Source: Paenibacillus sp. FSL W8-0426 (GTDB lineage Bacteria; Bacillota; Bacilli; Paenibacillales; Paenibacillaceae). Taken from it: a stretch of DNA of 64,000 nt. Below the pieces are notes generated by a model. The model did no database searches. It saw only the letters and a program-made list of their open reading frames with translations, and was not told where the DNA came from. Position numbers and translations under genes: made by a program. Positions 1-8,314 of the stretch are shown here, one piece after another (positions within the stretch are counted from its first letter, which is position 1; each line of letters opens with the position of its first letter). The DNA is taken from positions 5,470,001 to 5,534,000 of the forward strand of contig NZ_CP150203.1 of assembly GCF_037969725.1 (NCBI RefSeq), given 5' to 3'.

Positions 1-549
1 TACGTACCCTTGGGAGTTCAACATAATCGCTTCGCCAACACCCGCATAATTGGATTGGATTTTAACCAATACGTTGTTCAGGTAGTTCAGGGATTTGATT
101 TTCGGATTCAGCGCGTCCGGGATATTGCGTCGTTGTGATACGGACACGGCCTTTAACCCCGTCAAATAAGCTTCCTCCGGATAAATTGCGAGCTGCTCCA
201 CGATGATAATCACGGAAGCTTTCGGACAACGTGTCGGATCCAACCCCAAATTACCTGCTCCACGCGATACAATCAAACGGATATATCCATTGCGCATCTC
301 GTTGCGGCGCACGGTTTCAGCCACAGCATCAAGCATTTCGTCATACGACAACGGAATGTTCAACGCAATGGATTTGGCGGAATCGTACAAACGGTCCAAA
401 TGGGCCTTGCATCTGAAAATATTGCCATTGTAAATGCGGATTCCTTCAAAAATGCCATCCCCGTATAAAAAACCGTGATCGTACACGGATATGGTTGCAT
501 TCTCCTTGGTTACAAATTGACCGTCCAAATAAATCCACTGCTCTGACAT
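1..549 (-). CDS. ilvE: Branched-chain amino acid aminotransferase (class IV), 3' part missing
   Basis: Reversible transfer of an amino group between branched-chain amino acids and 2-oxoglutarate; cytosolic PLP enzyme. About 183 N-terminal residues are visible before the gene leaves the left edge. They show the fold-type IV pattern: an N-terminal YLDG segment, the SVYDHGFLYGDGIFEGIR block, RLIVSRG, and the KSLNYLNNVL block, whose lysine is the PLP-binding residue in this family. Two in-frame ATGs exist (549 and 555). GGAGG at 560-564 is 10 nt from the first and only 4 nt from the second, so 549 is preferred. It lies downstream of pheA. D-amino-acid transaminase and aminodeoxychorismate lyase share the fold, but the N-terminal blocks fit IlvE best. 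Confidence 0.88.
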   Translation of the reverse strand, partial: MSEQWIYLDGQFVTKENATISVYDHGFLYGDGIFEGIRIYNGNIFRCKAHLDRLYDSAKSIALNIPLSYDEMLDAVAETVRRNEMRNGYIRLIVSRGAGNLGLDPTRCPKASVIIIVEQLAIYPEEAYLTGLKAVSVSQRRNIPDALNPKIKSLNYLNNVLVKIQSNYAGVGEAIMLNSQGYV

Positions 550-688
550 AATCATTGCACCTCCGTTATATTTCAAAATCACTGCTCCGAATACTCCGTC
601 CAACTCCTCTATTGTACAACAAAAAGCAGTCAGGACGTGAATTTTCACCCATACGCATGACAACCTTCAACAAATCTCAACCCGGCCC

Positions 689-1570
689 TCAGGTCGTCTT
701 CAACGAAGGATAGGTATAACAAGGGTAGCTTCCAAGAACACGCACCTGGCAATTCAAAGCCTCGATTTCGGCCATGGCCGCCGTTAATAGCACGGAGTCT
801 ACCGTCTCTTCTACATCAATGTAAAAGTAGTAACTCCCCAGCCTTTTTTTCGTCGGACGCGATTCCAGCCTGGTAAGGTTCAACTTCCGCCATGCAAATG
901 CCGATAACACCTGATGCAGCGCCCCTGGAGCATCCTCCGGAAGCGTGACGAGCAAACTTGTCTTGACATGGTCCGGTTCCCGCGGAATTTGCACCGGCTC
1001 ATGGCCGATGAGCACAAAGCGAGTATAGTTGTTGTCATGGTCCGTAACCCGTTCCGCCATGATGTCCAGGCCGTGTTTCTTCGCCGCAAGCTTTGTGCCG
1101 ATGGCCGCCCAGCCTTTGCCCGGATTTTTTTTGACCAATTCCACCGCTTCGGCCGTACTGTTCACCCCTTCAAGATCTGCTTCAGGGGAATAAGTACGGA
1201 TGAAGTTTTGGCATTGCGGAATCGCAACGGGGTGTGACATGATTTTGGTGATTTTGCCGAAATCATACCCTCCGTCGCCTGTTGCAAATTCAGACCCGTG
1301 CCCGATCACGTTTTGTATGGAAGGATAGACCCATTCTGCTTGCATGGGGATATCGACTTCATTGACTAACCAATCCATGTGGAGGCTGACCGAGCCTTCG
1401 ATCGTATTTTCGATAGGGATCACGCTATATTGGGTCTTTCCGTTGTCTGTTGCGCGGAACACATCGGAAATCAATTTGGAATGGTACAATTCCAGCGGTT
1501 CTCCATTAAACAGAAATTCAATAGCCTCGTGGGAAACCGATCCTTCAGGTAACACGGCGATTCTTTTCAT
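689..1570 (-). CDS. pheA: Prephenate dehydratase
   Basis: Converts prephenate to phenylpyruvate in phenylalanine synthesis. The 293-residue protein has the normal length for a monofunctional dehydratase. It has a catalytic domain (about 1-190) with the YTRF motif at 182-185, whose Thr-Arg-Phe is the family's catalytic signature, followed by a C-terminal ACT domain (about 205-280) with the ESRP motif at 236-239 that binds phenylalanine for feedback inhibition. The start codon overlaps the end of thrB by 4 nt, with AGGAGAAA upstream, so it is probably translationally coupled to thrB in the hom-thrB-pheA unit. The family's usual N-terminal GPxGTFSH appears here as LPEGSVSH, a mild deviation. Confidence 0.95.
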   Translation of the reverse strand: MKRIAVLPEGSVSHEAIEFLFNGEPLELYHSKLISDVFRATDNGKTQYSVIPIENTIEGSVSLHMDWLVNEVDIPMQAEWVYPSIQNVIGHGSEFATGDGGYDFGKITKIMSHPVAIPQCQNFIRTYSPEADLEGVNSTAEAVELVKKNPGKGWAAIGTKLAAKKHGLDIMAERVTDHDNNYTRFVLIGHEPVQIPREPDHVKTSLLVTLPEDAPGALHQVLSAFAWRKLNLTRLESRPTKKRLGSYYFYIDVEETVDSVLLTAAMAEIEALNCQVRVLGSYPCYTYPSLKTT

Positions 1571-2535
1571 GCGTTGATTTCTCCTCTGACGATGTCCAGA
1601 AAAGGACTGTTTTCTTGATCTGAAAGCACGGTCACCCCGTCCAGGTCAGGATCAAGCCACAACGCGGAAGCAGCAATGCCCTCGCGCTTCATTGTATCCA
1701 ACAAATATTGCTCCAAACCGGTCTTGCGAGGATCATGTCGGTCCACCAGCGTCAGTACCGTCGGTCCGGCTCCGCTCAACGCAGCGCCCAAAGCCCCATG
1801 ATCCGCAGCATGCTCCAAAATCTCAGCCATGCCCGGCACAAGCGATGCCCTGTAAGGCTGATGTACCCGATCCTTCATTGCTGCGTGGATCATGTCCAGA
1901 CGTCCGCCGGCCAAAGCGGCAACAAGCAGCGAAGATCGGCTCACATTGTACACCAGATCCCCTTTGCTGAATCGATCAGGAACTACATCACGGGCTTTCG
2001 AGGTGGACAACTGGAAATCGGGCACAACGACAAGTGCCTGCAGATCCTGATGAGGCTCGATTCGGATATGTTCTACCCGCGTTCCGTCCCAAGCTGCAAC
2101 AACAACCCCTCCATACAGGGAGGCTCCAACATTATCGGGATGTTTCTCCAACGACGTCGCCATATCAAACAATTTAGCGTCCGTCAGGGGGGACCCAATC
2201 AAAGCGTTCGCCGCAGCAAGCGCGCCAACGATGGCGGAAGCGCTGCTGCCTAACCCGCGGGTAAGCGGAATGTCCGAGAACATGGAGACTTCCAGCTCCG
2301 GAACAGGCACCCCGGCTTCGCGGAACACCATTTGGGCAACCGCATAGATCAAATTGGTCTTGTCGGATGGCAAACCGTTCAGATTATCCCCATGCAAATG
2401 GAAAACGGTCTTATCCGCCGGCTTCATTTCCAGCCATGCATATAATGACAATGCCATGCCTAGAGTATCAAACCCGGGACCCAGATTGGCCGTGCTTGCA
2501 GGCACCTTTACAACAACTTTTTGATTCATGCTCAT
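1567..2535 (-). CDS. thrB: Homoserine kinase
   Basis: ATP-dependent phosphorylation of L-homoserine to O-phosphohomoserine, the substrate of threonine synthase. It is a GHMP-family kinase of 322 residues. The N-terminal VPASTANLGPGFD block and the glycine/serine-rich ATP loop RGLGSSAS at 93-100 are the family signatures. The ATG at 2535 overlaps the TGA of the thrC remnant (ATGA), so in the ancestral operon thrC and thrB were translationally coupled; with thrC broken, thrB must rely on its own weak GGAG 11 nt upstream or on residual coupling. A second in-frame ATG lies at 2529. The product's only known downstream enzyme is not intact in this window. Confidence 0.95.
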   Translation of the reverse strand: MSMNQKVVVKVPASTANLGPGFDTLGMALSLYAWLEMKPADKTVFHLHGDNLNGLPSDKTNLIYAVAQMVFREAGVPVPELEVSMFSDIPLTRGLGSSASAIVGALAAANALIGSPLTDAKLFDMATSLEKHPDNVGASLYGGVVVAAWDGTRVEHIRIEPHQDLQALVVVPDFQLSTSKARDVVPDRFSKGDLVYNVSRSSLLVAALAGGRLDMIHAAMKDRVHQPYRASLVPGMAEILEHAADHGALGAALSGAGPTVLTLVDRHDPRKTGLEQYLLDTMKREGIAASALWLDPDLDGVTVLSDQENSPFLDIVRGEINA

Positions 2536-2868
2536 TCGGTTTGCATCTCCAATCGTTCGATTGCCACCATTACGGCTTTCTCGCTATCTTTAACAACCAA
2601 CGGTTCGGATGCCACCGTCCGGATCGCAACGTTGGGATCTTGCAGCCATGATGGATCAGGACGCCTCTACCGCGGACTCTCCGCCTTTAAAATGCCTTTT
2701 CGAGCTTCAGCTCGTATACTCACGATGCCCAAAAGGTTGAAGCGCGCTCAGCAAATATGCTTTAACGCACAGCAAGGTCCGATACGCTTTCAAAATCGTA
2801 TATCCATTCCGTTGTCCACTGATCCATCAGGCTCTACATCGGCAGCAACCGCCGTTTCCTCGTGATTC
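2532..2868 (-). pseudogene. thrC: Threonine synthase remnant (5'-truncated, frameshifted)
   Basis: The gap between hom and thrB is not empty spacer. Its last 37 or so codons are an intact frame ending at the TGA overlapping thrB, and read LQDPNVAIRTV then SEPLVVKDSEKAVM, which fits the ThrC C-terminus (VLTGxGLKDPNxAI...). Moving upstream, shifting frame several times recovers further ThrC-like blocks: VL--HG just before, HFKGGES, VYELKLEKG, a FAE-AS block, EAYRTLAVR and ETAVAA. About 115-125 C-terminal codons can be recognised; the N-terminal two thirds, including the PLP lysine region, are gone. At least three frame breaks and an in-frame stop are needed. The position hom-thrC-thrB matches the usual Bacillales order. 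The identification rests on motif memory, not on an alignment run. Confidence 0.75.
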
Positions 2869-2875
2869 GCGCGCG

Positions 2876-4162
2876 TTAACCTTCTACGCGATATACGCTC
2901 TTGATTCGGCGTATGACACTCAAGGATTCAAAATGCTTAAGCACCTTATCCATGCTTGCCTTGCTTGCATTATGCGTCACGATAATGATTTCTGCATCCG
3001 GATTGTGCTCATTCGGCTGTTGAACAACCGAAGCAAGGCTAACGTTGTATTCAGCAAAGACTTGCGTAATCTGTGCCAACACACCTGCTTTGTCATCCAC
3101 ATGCAGCAGAATAAAGTTTTTGGATACGATCTGTTCGTCGCTTTGCAAACGTTTCTGCTTATAGGGAACGATAGCTTTAAGGCCGTTGACTCCCAGCTTC
3201 AAGTTTTTGATCACAGCCACAAGGTCAGCCACAACGGAAGTTGCCGTTGGCAATTCGCCTGCGCCCGCCCCGTAAAACATCGTTTCACCCACGGCTTCGC
3301 CATGGACATAAACCGCATTGAATACGCCGTTGACCGAGGCAATCGGATGGTTCTGTCTGACCATCGTCGGCTGTACGCTAATGCTGATCTCGTCGCCCTC
3401 GCGGTCGGCAATGCCGAGCAGTTTCATTTCATAGCCCAAACGTTTGGCGTAGGTGATGTCTTCACGGGTCACCGACGAAATGCCTTTTACGGCGACATCC
3501 TTGAGCTCCACGTTTGTCCGAAATCCAAGCGTTGCCAAGATGGCCATTTTCCGTGCGGCATCCAGTCCTTCGACATCTGACGTAGGATCGGATTCAGCGT
3601 ATCCCAACGCTTGCGCCTCGGCCAACACTTCCTCATAAGAAGCGCCTTCCTGGCTCATTTTGCTCAAAATATAGTTCGTCGTTCCGTTCACGATCCCCAT
3701 GATGCGGGTAATCCGATCGGAAGAAAAGCCTTCGATCAGCGTGCGGATAATCGGGATTCCTCCGGCCACGCTCGCTTCATAGAACACGTCGCACTGCTTC
3801 TCCTGTGCCTTTGCCAAAATTTCCGATCCATGCAGAGCCATCAGGTCTTTATTGGCCGTAACGATATGTTTGCCTCTCTCCAAAGCTTCCAGAATATACT
3901 CTTTCGTCCGATCGATCCCCCCCATTACTTCTACGATCACATCGATATCCGGGTGGCGGATGACATCCCAGGGATTTTCCGTCAGCTTGGCACGGTCAAT
4001 AGGAATGACACGGTCCTTTTCCGTATTTTTCACCGCGATTTTCTCAATGACAATCGGCGATCCCACTTGGCTGCTGAGATCCTCCTGATTGCCTTCCACA
4101 ATACGAACAACCCCTGTCCCTACTGTTCCGAGACCCAATAGTCCCACTTTTACCGGTTTCAC
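2876..4162 (-). CDS. hom: Homoserine dehydrogenase
   Basis: NAD(P)H-dependent reduction of aspartate semialdehyde to homoserine, the branch point to threonine and methionine. The protein is 428 residues from a GTG start at 4162, chosen because GGGGGAG lies 8 nt upstream and the Rossmann motif GLLGLGTVGTG then begins near residue 7; an in-frame ATG at 4267 would add 35 non-homologous residues. The NAD domain, the catalytic/dimerisation region with TANKDLMALHG and GIVNGTTNYIL, and a C-terminal ACT domain (about 350-428, NFILLHVDDKAGVLAQI) follow in the normal order. Threonine feedback through the ACT domain is expected. It lies downstream of pheB and upstream of the broken thrC. Confidence 0.95.
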   Translation of the reverse strand: MKPVKVGLLGLGTVGTGVVRIVEGNQEDLSSQVGSPIVIEKIAVKNTEKDRVIPIDRAKLTENPWDVIRHPDIDVIVEVMGGIDRTKEYILEALERGKHIVTANKDLMALHGSEILAKAQEKQCDVFYEASVAGGIPIIRTLIEGFSSDRITRIMGIVNGTTNYILSKMSQEGASYEEVLAEAQALGYAESDPTSDVEGLDAARKMAILATLGFRTNVELKDVAVKGISSVTREDITYAKRLGYEMKLLGIADREGDEISISVQPTMVRQNHPIASVNGVFNAVYVHGEAVGETMFYGAGAGELPTATSVVADLVAVIKNLKLGVNGLKAIVPYKQKRLQSDEQIVSKNFILLHVDDKAGVLAQITQVFAEYNVSLASVVQQPNEHNPDAEIIIVTHNASKASMDKVLKHFESLSVIRRIKSVYRVEG

Positions 4163-4267
4163 GAACGATCTCCCCCTAATGTCTGTTGATGGTTGCCAAC
4201 CACCTGCGATGAATCCGTTGCCTTCGAATCTGGCTTTGCATGTTGCCCCATGCAGTCTGTAATACAA

Positions 4268-4705
4268 TCAACCTTGGCCTACAATCCGCGTACGACGAAC
4301 ACCAGGCAGTTCCTGCATCCGTTCCAGCATCTCCCCGATTTCGCCATGCAGATGCGACGTTTCGACTGAAATCACCACGTTGGCCCTTCCCTGGAGGGGG
4401 ATACTCTGGTTAATGGTAAGCACATTGGCTCCATAGCCGGCCACATGCCCCAATACTTTGGACAGGATGCCCGACTGATGCTCCAGATCAATGGATATGG
4501 TCACGATTCTCTCGCGCTCGAGTTGGTTGATCAAATGAATTCCATCTTTGTATTTATAAAACGCACTACGGCTCAATCCTACCTGTTCTACGGCCTCATG
4601 CACCGTTTTGACATCCCCTGAAGCGAGCAGCTCCTTCACTTGCATCGTCTTCACGACTGCCTCGGGCAAAATGTCTTCTCGTACTAAGTAATAGCGTTCA
4701 TTCAT
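4268..4705 (-). CDS. pheB: ACT domain-containing protein PheB
   Basis: Small putative regulator (145 residues) of amino-acid metabolism. The N-terminal 60 residues contain a helix-turn-helix-like stretch (VHEAVEQVGLSRSAFYKYKDG). The C-terminal half is an ACT domain (about 68-140: RIVTISIDLEHQSGILSKVL). The family is found beside hom, pheA or obg in Bacillales and was historically called chorismate mutase PheB, but no chorismate mutase active site is visible, so that activity is not claimed. The ATG at 4705 has GAGAGGA 6 nt upstream. It precedes hom by 105 nt, so hom may have its own promoter or the two may be co-transcribed. Confidence 0.85.
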   Translation of the reverse strand: MNERYYLVREDILPEAVVKTMQVKELLASGDVKTVHEAVEQVGLSRSAFYKYKDGIHLINQLERERIVTISIDLEHQSGILSKVLGHVAGYGANVLTINQSIPLQGRANVVISVETSHLHGEIGEMLERMQELPGVRRTRIVGQG

Positions 4706-4883
4706 GAACGTCCTCTCCTCAAAGACTCATGTTTTTATTTAGTGGACATTATATCGGATATGTGAAAAAAGGGCAATACATAACACGCACATTTTCGAAA
4801 CGACCGTCTCCCCGTATGCACGTTGGCCCAAAGTATGTAATGTACTAAAAATGACTACGTTCATTCAATACACGCCCAAGAAC

Positions 4884-4928
4884 ATAAAAAACGCAGGCAG
4901 CGGGAACATCCCGCCACGCTGCGTTCTT
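4884..4928 (-). terminator. Rho-independent terminator after obgE
   Basis: On the minus strand a stem AACGCAG...GGCGGGA pairs with TCCCGC...CTGCGTT around a TGT loop, followed by a run of T. It sits 30 nt past the obgE stop and separates obgE from pheB. Confidence 0.85.
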
Positions 4929-4956
4929 TACATCTTTCTTCCGGCAAAGACAGCTT

Positions 4957-6267
4957 TTAATAATAACTGCTGCTTTCCACGAATTCGAACTCGAAATCGC
5001 CAATGCGCACAATGGTGCCTTCTTCGGCCCCGCGCTTCCGCAGTTCGTCGTCTACGCCCATATGGCGCAGCGTGCGTGCAAGCTTGAGGATCGCTTCATG
5101 CGAATTCAATTGCATGCGCTTCATCATGCGATCAATCTTGGCGCTATGCACAACGAAGATATCGTTTTCCCGCACGATGCGGAACCCTTCGTCTTCTTTT
5201 TTGTCCAAGCTGTATACCTTGCGTTCGGATACCTCGGCCACTTCGTCCACCGTGACTTCTTCCGGCACTTGATCCAGCAGATCGGCGGCACGGTAAAGCA
5301 ACTCTGAAATGCCCTTCCGCGTGAGGGAAGATATCGCCATAACTTCAATATCCGGTTGGACCTCGCGAACCTGTTTCAGGAATTGTTCCAGATTTTCTTC
5401 CGAATCAGGCATATCCATTTTGTTTGCCGCGACGATCTGCGGTCTTTCCGCAAGCAGCGGGTTGTACTGTTTCAATTCTTCGTTGATCTTCTGCCAATCT
5501 TCAAACGGATCGCGTCCTTCGGAACCGGACATGTCCACTACATGAATGATGATGCGGGTACGCTCGACATGGCGTAAAAACTCATGCCCCAGCCCGATGC
5601 CCTCATGCGCTCCTTCAATGAGTCCAGGCAAATCGGCCATCACGAAGCTGCGGCCCTCATCCACGGCTACAACGCCCAGATTTGGCGTGATGGTTGTGAA
5701 ATGATATGCCCCGATTTTCGGCTTCGCCGCCGAGACGACGGACAACAACGTCGATTTGCCCACGCTCGGGAAACCGACCAGGCCAACATCCGCCATCACT
5801 TTCAGTTCCAGCACAATATAGCGCTCTTCGCCTTCCTCGCCATTTTCCGCAAGTTCGGGCGCAGGGTTGTTCGGCGTAGCGAAGCGAATGTTGCCGCGTC
5901 CTCCCCGTCCACCTTTAGCCACGATAACTTGCTGACCATGACGTGTAAGGTCCGCAAGCACTTCTCCGGTATCTTCATCCATTACGATTGTACCTGGTGG
6001 TATGCGCACGACCATATTTTCCGCATTGGCTCCATGCTGGCTTTTGTTGCGGCCCTTTTCTCCGCGTTTCGCTTTGAAATGGCGCTGGTAACGGAAGTCC
6101 ATCAGGGTACGAAGCCCTTCATCCACGCGGAAGATCACATCGCCGCCCTTTCCCCCGTCACCGCCTGCAGGTCCTCCTTCAGGTACGTACTTTTCCCGGC
6201 GGAAGGAAACAATCCCGTCTCCACCGTCTCCGCCTTTGACATATATCTTCGCTTTATCTACAAACAT
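4957..6267 (-). CDS. obgE: Obg-family GTPase ObgE/CgtA
   Basis: Essential ribosome-associated GTPase involved in 50S assembly, the stress response and, in Bacillus, entry into sporulation. It has 436 residues and three domains in order: the glycine-rich OBG fold (about 1-158, with repeated GGDGG and GGRGGRGN), the G domain (about 159-330: G1 [12 protein letters not shown]3 [10 protein letters not shown]4 NKMD, G5 ISS), and the C-terminal OCT domain (about 350-425). The C-terminal extension is the form common in Firmicutes. It follows the spo0B-like gene by 12 nt, the same pairing as in B. subtilis, which links Obg to the phosphorelay. Confidence 0.97.
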   Translation of the reverse strand: MFVDKAKIYVKGGDGGDGIVSFRREKYVPEGGPAGGDGGKGGDVIFRVDEGLRTLMDFRYQRHFKAKRGEKGRNKSQHGANAENMVVRIPPGTIVMDEDTGEVLADLTRHGQQVIVAKGGRGGRGNIRFATPNNPAPELAENGEEGEERYIVLELKVMADVGLVGFPSVGKSTLLSVVSAAKPKIGAYHFTTITPNLGVVAVDEGRSFVMADLPGLIEGAHEGIGLGHEFLRHVERTRIIIHVVDMSGSEGRDPFEDWQKINEELKQYNPLLAERPQIVAANKMDMPDSEENLEQFLKQVREVQPDIEVMAISSLTRKGISELLYRAADLLDQVPEEVTVDEVAEVSERKVYSLDKKEDEGFRIVRENDIFVVHSAKIDRMMKRMQLNSHEAILKLARTLRHMGVDDELRKRGAEEGTIVRIGDFEFEFVESSSYY

Positions 6268-6279
6268 GGCTACCCCTTC

Positions 6280-7017
6280 CTATACCTCACACGACATTCT
6301 GAATTGGATAAACGTATCTTCAGACGGAAGTTGCTCCGTTCTGACTTTCTTTCCTTTGAGTACGGCATCAAGCTGTTTTATCGTTTCCGGGTCGGGCGTC
6401 TGATCCCCGTCCAGCCGCACAACGACATCCCCGTGATCCTGTCCAAAGCTCAAGGTCAGTTTGCGAACCTCTCCCCAAGACGACCGGCCGCCGCCATACT
6501 GATAGGCACGGATGGCATCCGCAATTGCGCATGTTAGTGACTCGCCATCCTCGGGAGAGACCAGAGCACCAAGCTGCAGGTTTTCCTCCACTTCCACGTG
6601 CAAATCGAGCGCAGCCCCGCTCGCGCGGAAGGATTGAAGGTAAAATACGAGTGAAGGAATGCCCAGTTTGGAAATCCGGCTTTCCTCCTGAACCCGTTCT
6701 TTTATTCTTTCCACACATTGCAATGATTTATCAAGCTTGCCCATTCGAAGGTATCCATACAATACCTGAAGGTCGTTCATCCAATCATGCCGGTGATGAT
6801 TCAGCGACGATATCGCTCTTTCTTCCAACGATTGTATAATGGCTCTGCGCTCCGCATCCGCCTGCTTTCTCATCGCAGCTAGCGAAACCAGCAGCACAAC
6901 GACGGACCACAATGCATATGCAACGATCGATACGGCCGCCGGATACAGCATGATGAAAACCAAAGGAATCAGAAGTGAACATGCCGCAATCCACGGCACT
7001 CTTTTCCAAGATTTCAT
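6280..7017 (-). CDS. spo0B: Spo0B-like sporulation phosphotransferase
   Basis: Predicted phosphorelay phosphotransferase passing phosphate from Spo0F to Spo0A. The 245-residue product starts at the ATG 7017, preceded by GGGGAG 5 nt upstream. Residues 8-50 form two hydrophobic membrane segments, which B. subtilis Spo0B lacks. Then comes the Spo0B-type helical hairpin SLNHHRHDWMNDLQVLYGYL, with the H-D-W-N-L-Q pattern carrying the phosphorylatable histidine, and a degenerate ATPase-like C-terminal domain without a clear N or G box. Position directly upstream of obgE supports the call. It could also be described as a sensor kinase SpoOB-type α-helical domain protein; the membrane anchor makes exact orthology less certain. 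Confidence 0.75.
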   Translation of the reverse strand: MKSWKRVPWIAACSLLIPLVFIMLYPAAVSIVAYALWSVVVLLVSLAAMRKQADAERRAIIQSLEERAISSLNHHRHDWMNDLQVLYGYLRMGKLDKSLQCVERIKERVQEESRISKLGIPSLVFYLQSFRASGAALDLHVEVEENLQLGALVSPEDGESLTCAIADAIRAYQYGGGRSSWGEVRKLTLSFGQDHGDVVVRLDGDQTPDPETIKQLDAVLKGKKVRTEQLPSEDTFIQFRMSCEV

Positions 7018-7115
7018 GGCTTCTCCCCGTTCTACCAAACTCGGTTGGTTTATCCCACCGTTACCAAGTATATCATGTCTGATCTGCCAGTTCATTACCG
7101 AATGCACATCCACGC

Positions 7116-7149
7116 AAAAAAGCCTCCGGCAAAAATGCCGAAGGCTTTC
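7116..7149 (-). terminator. Rho-independent terminator after rpmA
   Basis: Minus-strand stem AAAGCCTTCGGCA / TGCCGGAGGCTTT with a T-rich loop and six trailing T. It ends the rplU-prp-rpmA transcript and isolates the downstream spo0B-obgE unit. Confidence 0.9.
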
Positions 7150-7167
7150 TGGCGAAGAATGCCGATA

Positions 7168-7479
7168 TTACGCCTCTACTGCAGCTGCTACTGGAGCAAC
7201 ATCTACAGGATAGACGCTAACTTTTTTGCGGTCACGGCCCCAACGTTCGAATTTAACAACGCCGTCCACTTTGGCGAACAAAGTGTCGTCTTTGCCGATT
7301 CCCACGTTAGTTCCTGGGTGGATCTTGGTTCCGCGTTGACGAACCAGGATGCTTCCACCAGTCACGGCTTGACCGTCAGCACGTTTAGCGCCAAGGCGTT
7401 TGGAGCGGCTGTCGCGTCCGTTCTTCGTGGAACCCACACCTTTTTTCGATGCGAACAACTGAAGATTTAATTTCAACAT
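7168..7479 (-). CDS. rpmA: 50S ribosomal protein L27
   Basis: Structural protein of the large subunit near the peptidyl transferase centre. The 103-residue sequence begins with the Firmicute-specific extension [10 protein letters not shown] directly before [14 protein letters not shown], so mature L27 would start at the serine after cleavage. The protease that removes this peptide, Prp, is encoded immediately upstream, as in staphylococci and bacilli. The conserved core [20 protein letters not shown] and [12 protein letters not shown] is complete. The C-terminus ends in an alanine/valine-rich tail. Third gene of the L21-leader operon. Confidence 0.98.
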   Translation of the reverse strand: MLKLNLQLFASKKGVGSTKNGRDSRSKRLGAKRADGQAVTGGSILVRQRGTKIHPGTNVGIGKDDTLFAKVDGVVKFERWGRDRKKVSVYPVDVAPVAAAVEA

Positions 7480-7497
7480 GATGGTTGACCTCCTTCT

Positions 7498-7830
7498 TTA
7501 ATTATTGAACTGCTCTATTTTAATATACTTCCCGTATGACTCTGCAATACTAGTGAGCATAATCACCATGGATTCGAGCAATAATTGCACCTGAGACCTG
7601 TCTTCATCCTTATTCAACGTTGGCATGGAGGCGCTCAGAAAACCGTTTTTCATCTTGGAATTCATCTCGACACCCGTCAACGCTTCAATGGAATTGACCG
7701 TACCTACCGTAACGGCAGAAACTCCGGCACAAACGATATCTTCTCCCCGCTTGGCATAATTGGCATGCCCTTGGATCGAAAATTTCTCTATACTGCCTTC
7801 ACCATTGCGAAAGATTTGAACGATAATCAA
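7498..7830 (-). CDS. prp: Ribosomal-processing cysteine protease Prp
   Basis: Cleaves the N-terminal extension of ribosomal protein L27 before or during 50S assembly. The product has 110 residues. The catalytic pair is visible: His22 in GHANYAKRGED and Cys34 in DIVCAGVSA, with the conserved G-H-x(11)-C spacing of the family (formerly YsxB/DUF464). It lies between rplU and rpmA with short spacers (13 and 18 nt), an arrangement conserved in species with extended L27. Substrate and protease are therefore co-expressed. Confidence 0.95.
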   Translation of the reverse strand: MIIVQIFRNGEGSIEKFSIQGHANYAKRGEDIVCAGVSAVTVGTVNSIEALTGVEMNSKMKNGFLSASMPTLNKDEDRSQVQLLLESMVIMLTSIAESYGKYIKIEQFNN

Positions 7831-7843
7831 TTATCGCACCTTC

Positions 7844-8155
7844 TTACGCGTTGATTTTCTCAATGATTACTTTAGTGTACGGTTGACGGTGACCTTGCTT
7901 CACATGGTAGTTCTTTTTCGGTTTGTATTTGTATACAACAACCTTTTGACCTTTACCATGCTTCTCCACCTTAGCTGTTACAGTTGCTCCGGATACAACT
8001 GGAGTTCCTGCAGTCAGACCTTGCTCGCTGGATACAGCCAGGACACGATCGAACGTTACGCTTTCGCCGTCGTTCGCAGCCAATTTCTCGATGAACAGAA
8101 CATCGCCCTCTTGAACTTTGTACTGTTTGCCGCCTGTTTCAATAATTGCGTACAT
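7844..8155 (-). CDS. rplU: 50S ribosomal protein L21
   Basis: Large-subunit protein of 103 residues. It begins [18 protein letters not shown] and contains [21 protein letters not shown], the strongly conserved rRNA-binding C-terminal segment. The start ATG at 8155 has GAGGAGGTG 7 nt upstream. First gene of the rplU-prp-rpmA operon, preceded by the L21 leader RNA and a good sigma-A promoter. Confidence 0.98.
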   Translation of the reverse strand: MYAIIETGGKQYKVQEGDVLFIEKLAANDGESVTFDRVLAVSSEQGLTAGTPVVSGATVTAKVEKHGKGQKVVVYKYKPKKNYHVKQGHRQPYTKVIIEKINA

Positions 8156-8162
8156 TTGCCTT

Positions 8163-8278
8163 GCACCTCCTCATGTCTCAGACTCGCCCGATCTCGGGTG
8201 TCAGCCACCTCGCGGGGCTGTTCTTGTACCCGGCCAGTGCGGTTACAGCATGTGCAAGACCTACCGGCTCAACACATA
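8163..8278 (-). ncRNA. L21 leader (ribosomal protein autoregulatory 5' UTR)
   Basis: The stretch between the promoter and rplU contains, in order on the minus strand, GAGCCGGTAGGTCTTGCAC, the self-complementary GCCGGGTACAAGAACAGC region, then GTGGCTGACACCCGAGATCGGGCGAGTC, and the ribosome binding site. These blocks match what I recall of the Firmicute L21 leader, in which excess L21 is thought to bind and repress its operon. The CCCGAGATCGGG hairpin is evident. Exact boundaries are estimated from the promoter and the RBS. Confidence 0.8.
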
Positions 8279-8285
8279 CCTGAAC

Positions 8286-8314
8286 ATTATAGCACTACTC
8301 ACGGCAAAAATCAA
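8286..8314 (-). promoter_or_regulatory. Sigma-A promoter of rplU-prp-rpmA
   Basis: Minus strand: -35 TTGATT at 8309-8314 and -10 TATAAT at 8286-8291 with a 17-nt spacer. The -35 overlaps the last codons of rng. It drives the L21 leader transcript. Confidence 0.85.

Noticed and set aside
2649..2829. An 11-bp inverted repeat (TGATGGATCAG / CTGATCCATCA) 180 bp apart, resembling the ends of a small transposon.
   Set aside because: No target-site duplication, and the DNA between and around the arms reads as decayed thrC in shifting frames, which explains the region better.
2521..2865. A 114-codon plus-strand frame in the hom-thrB gap.
   Set aside because: It lies opposite the thrC remnant, has no RBS and no protein-like motif; it is an antisense shadow.
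4268..4705. PheB as chorismate mutase.
   Set aside because: The old name persists, but only an ACT domain and a helix-turn-helix-like segment are visible, with no mutase active-site residues.
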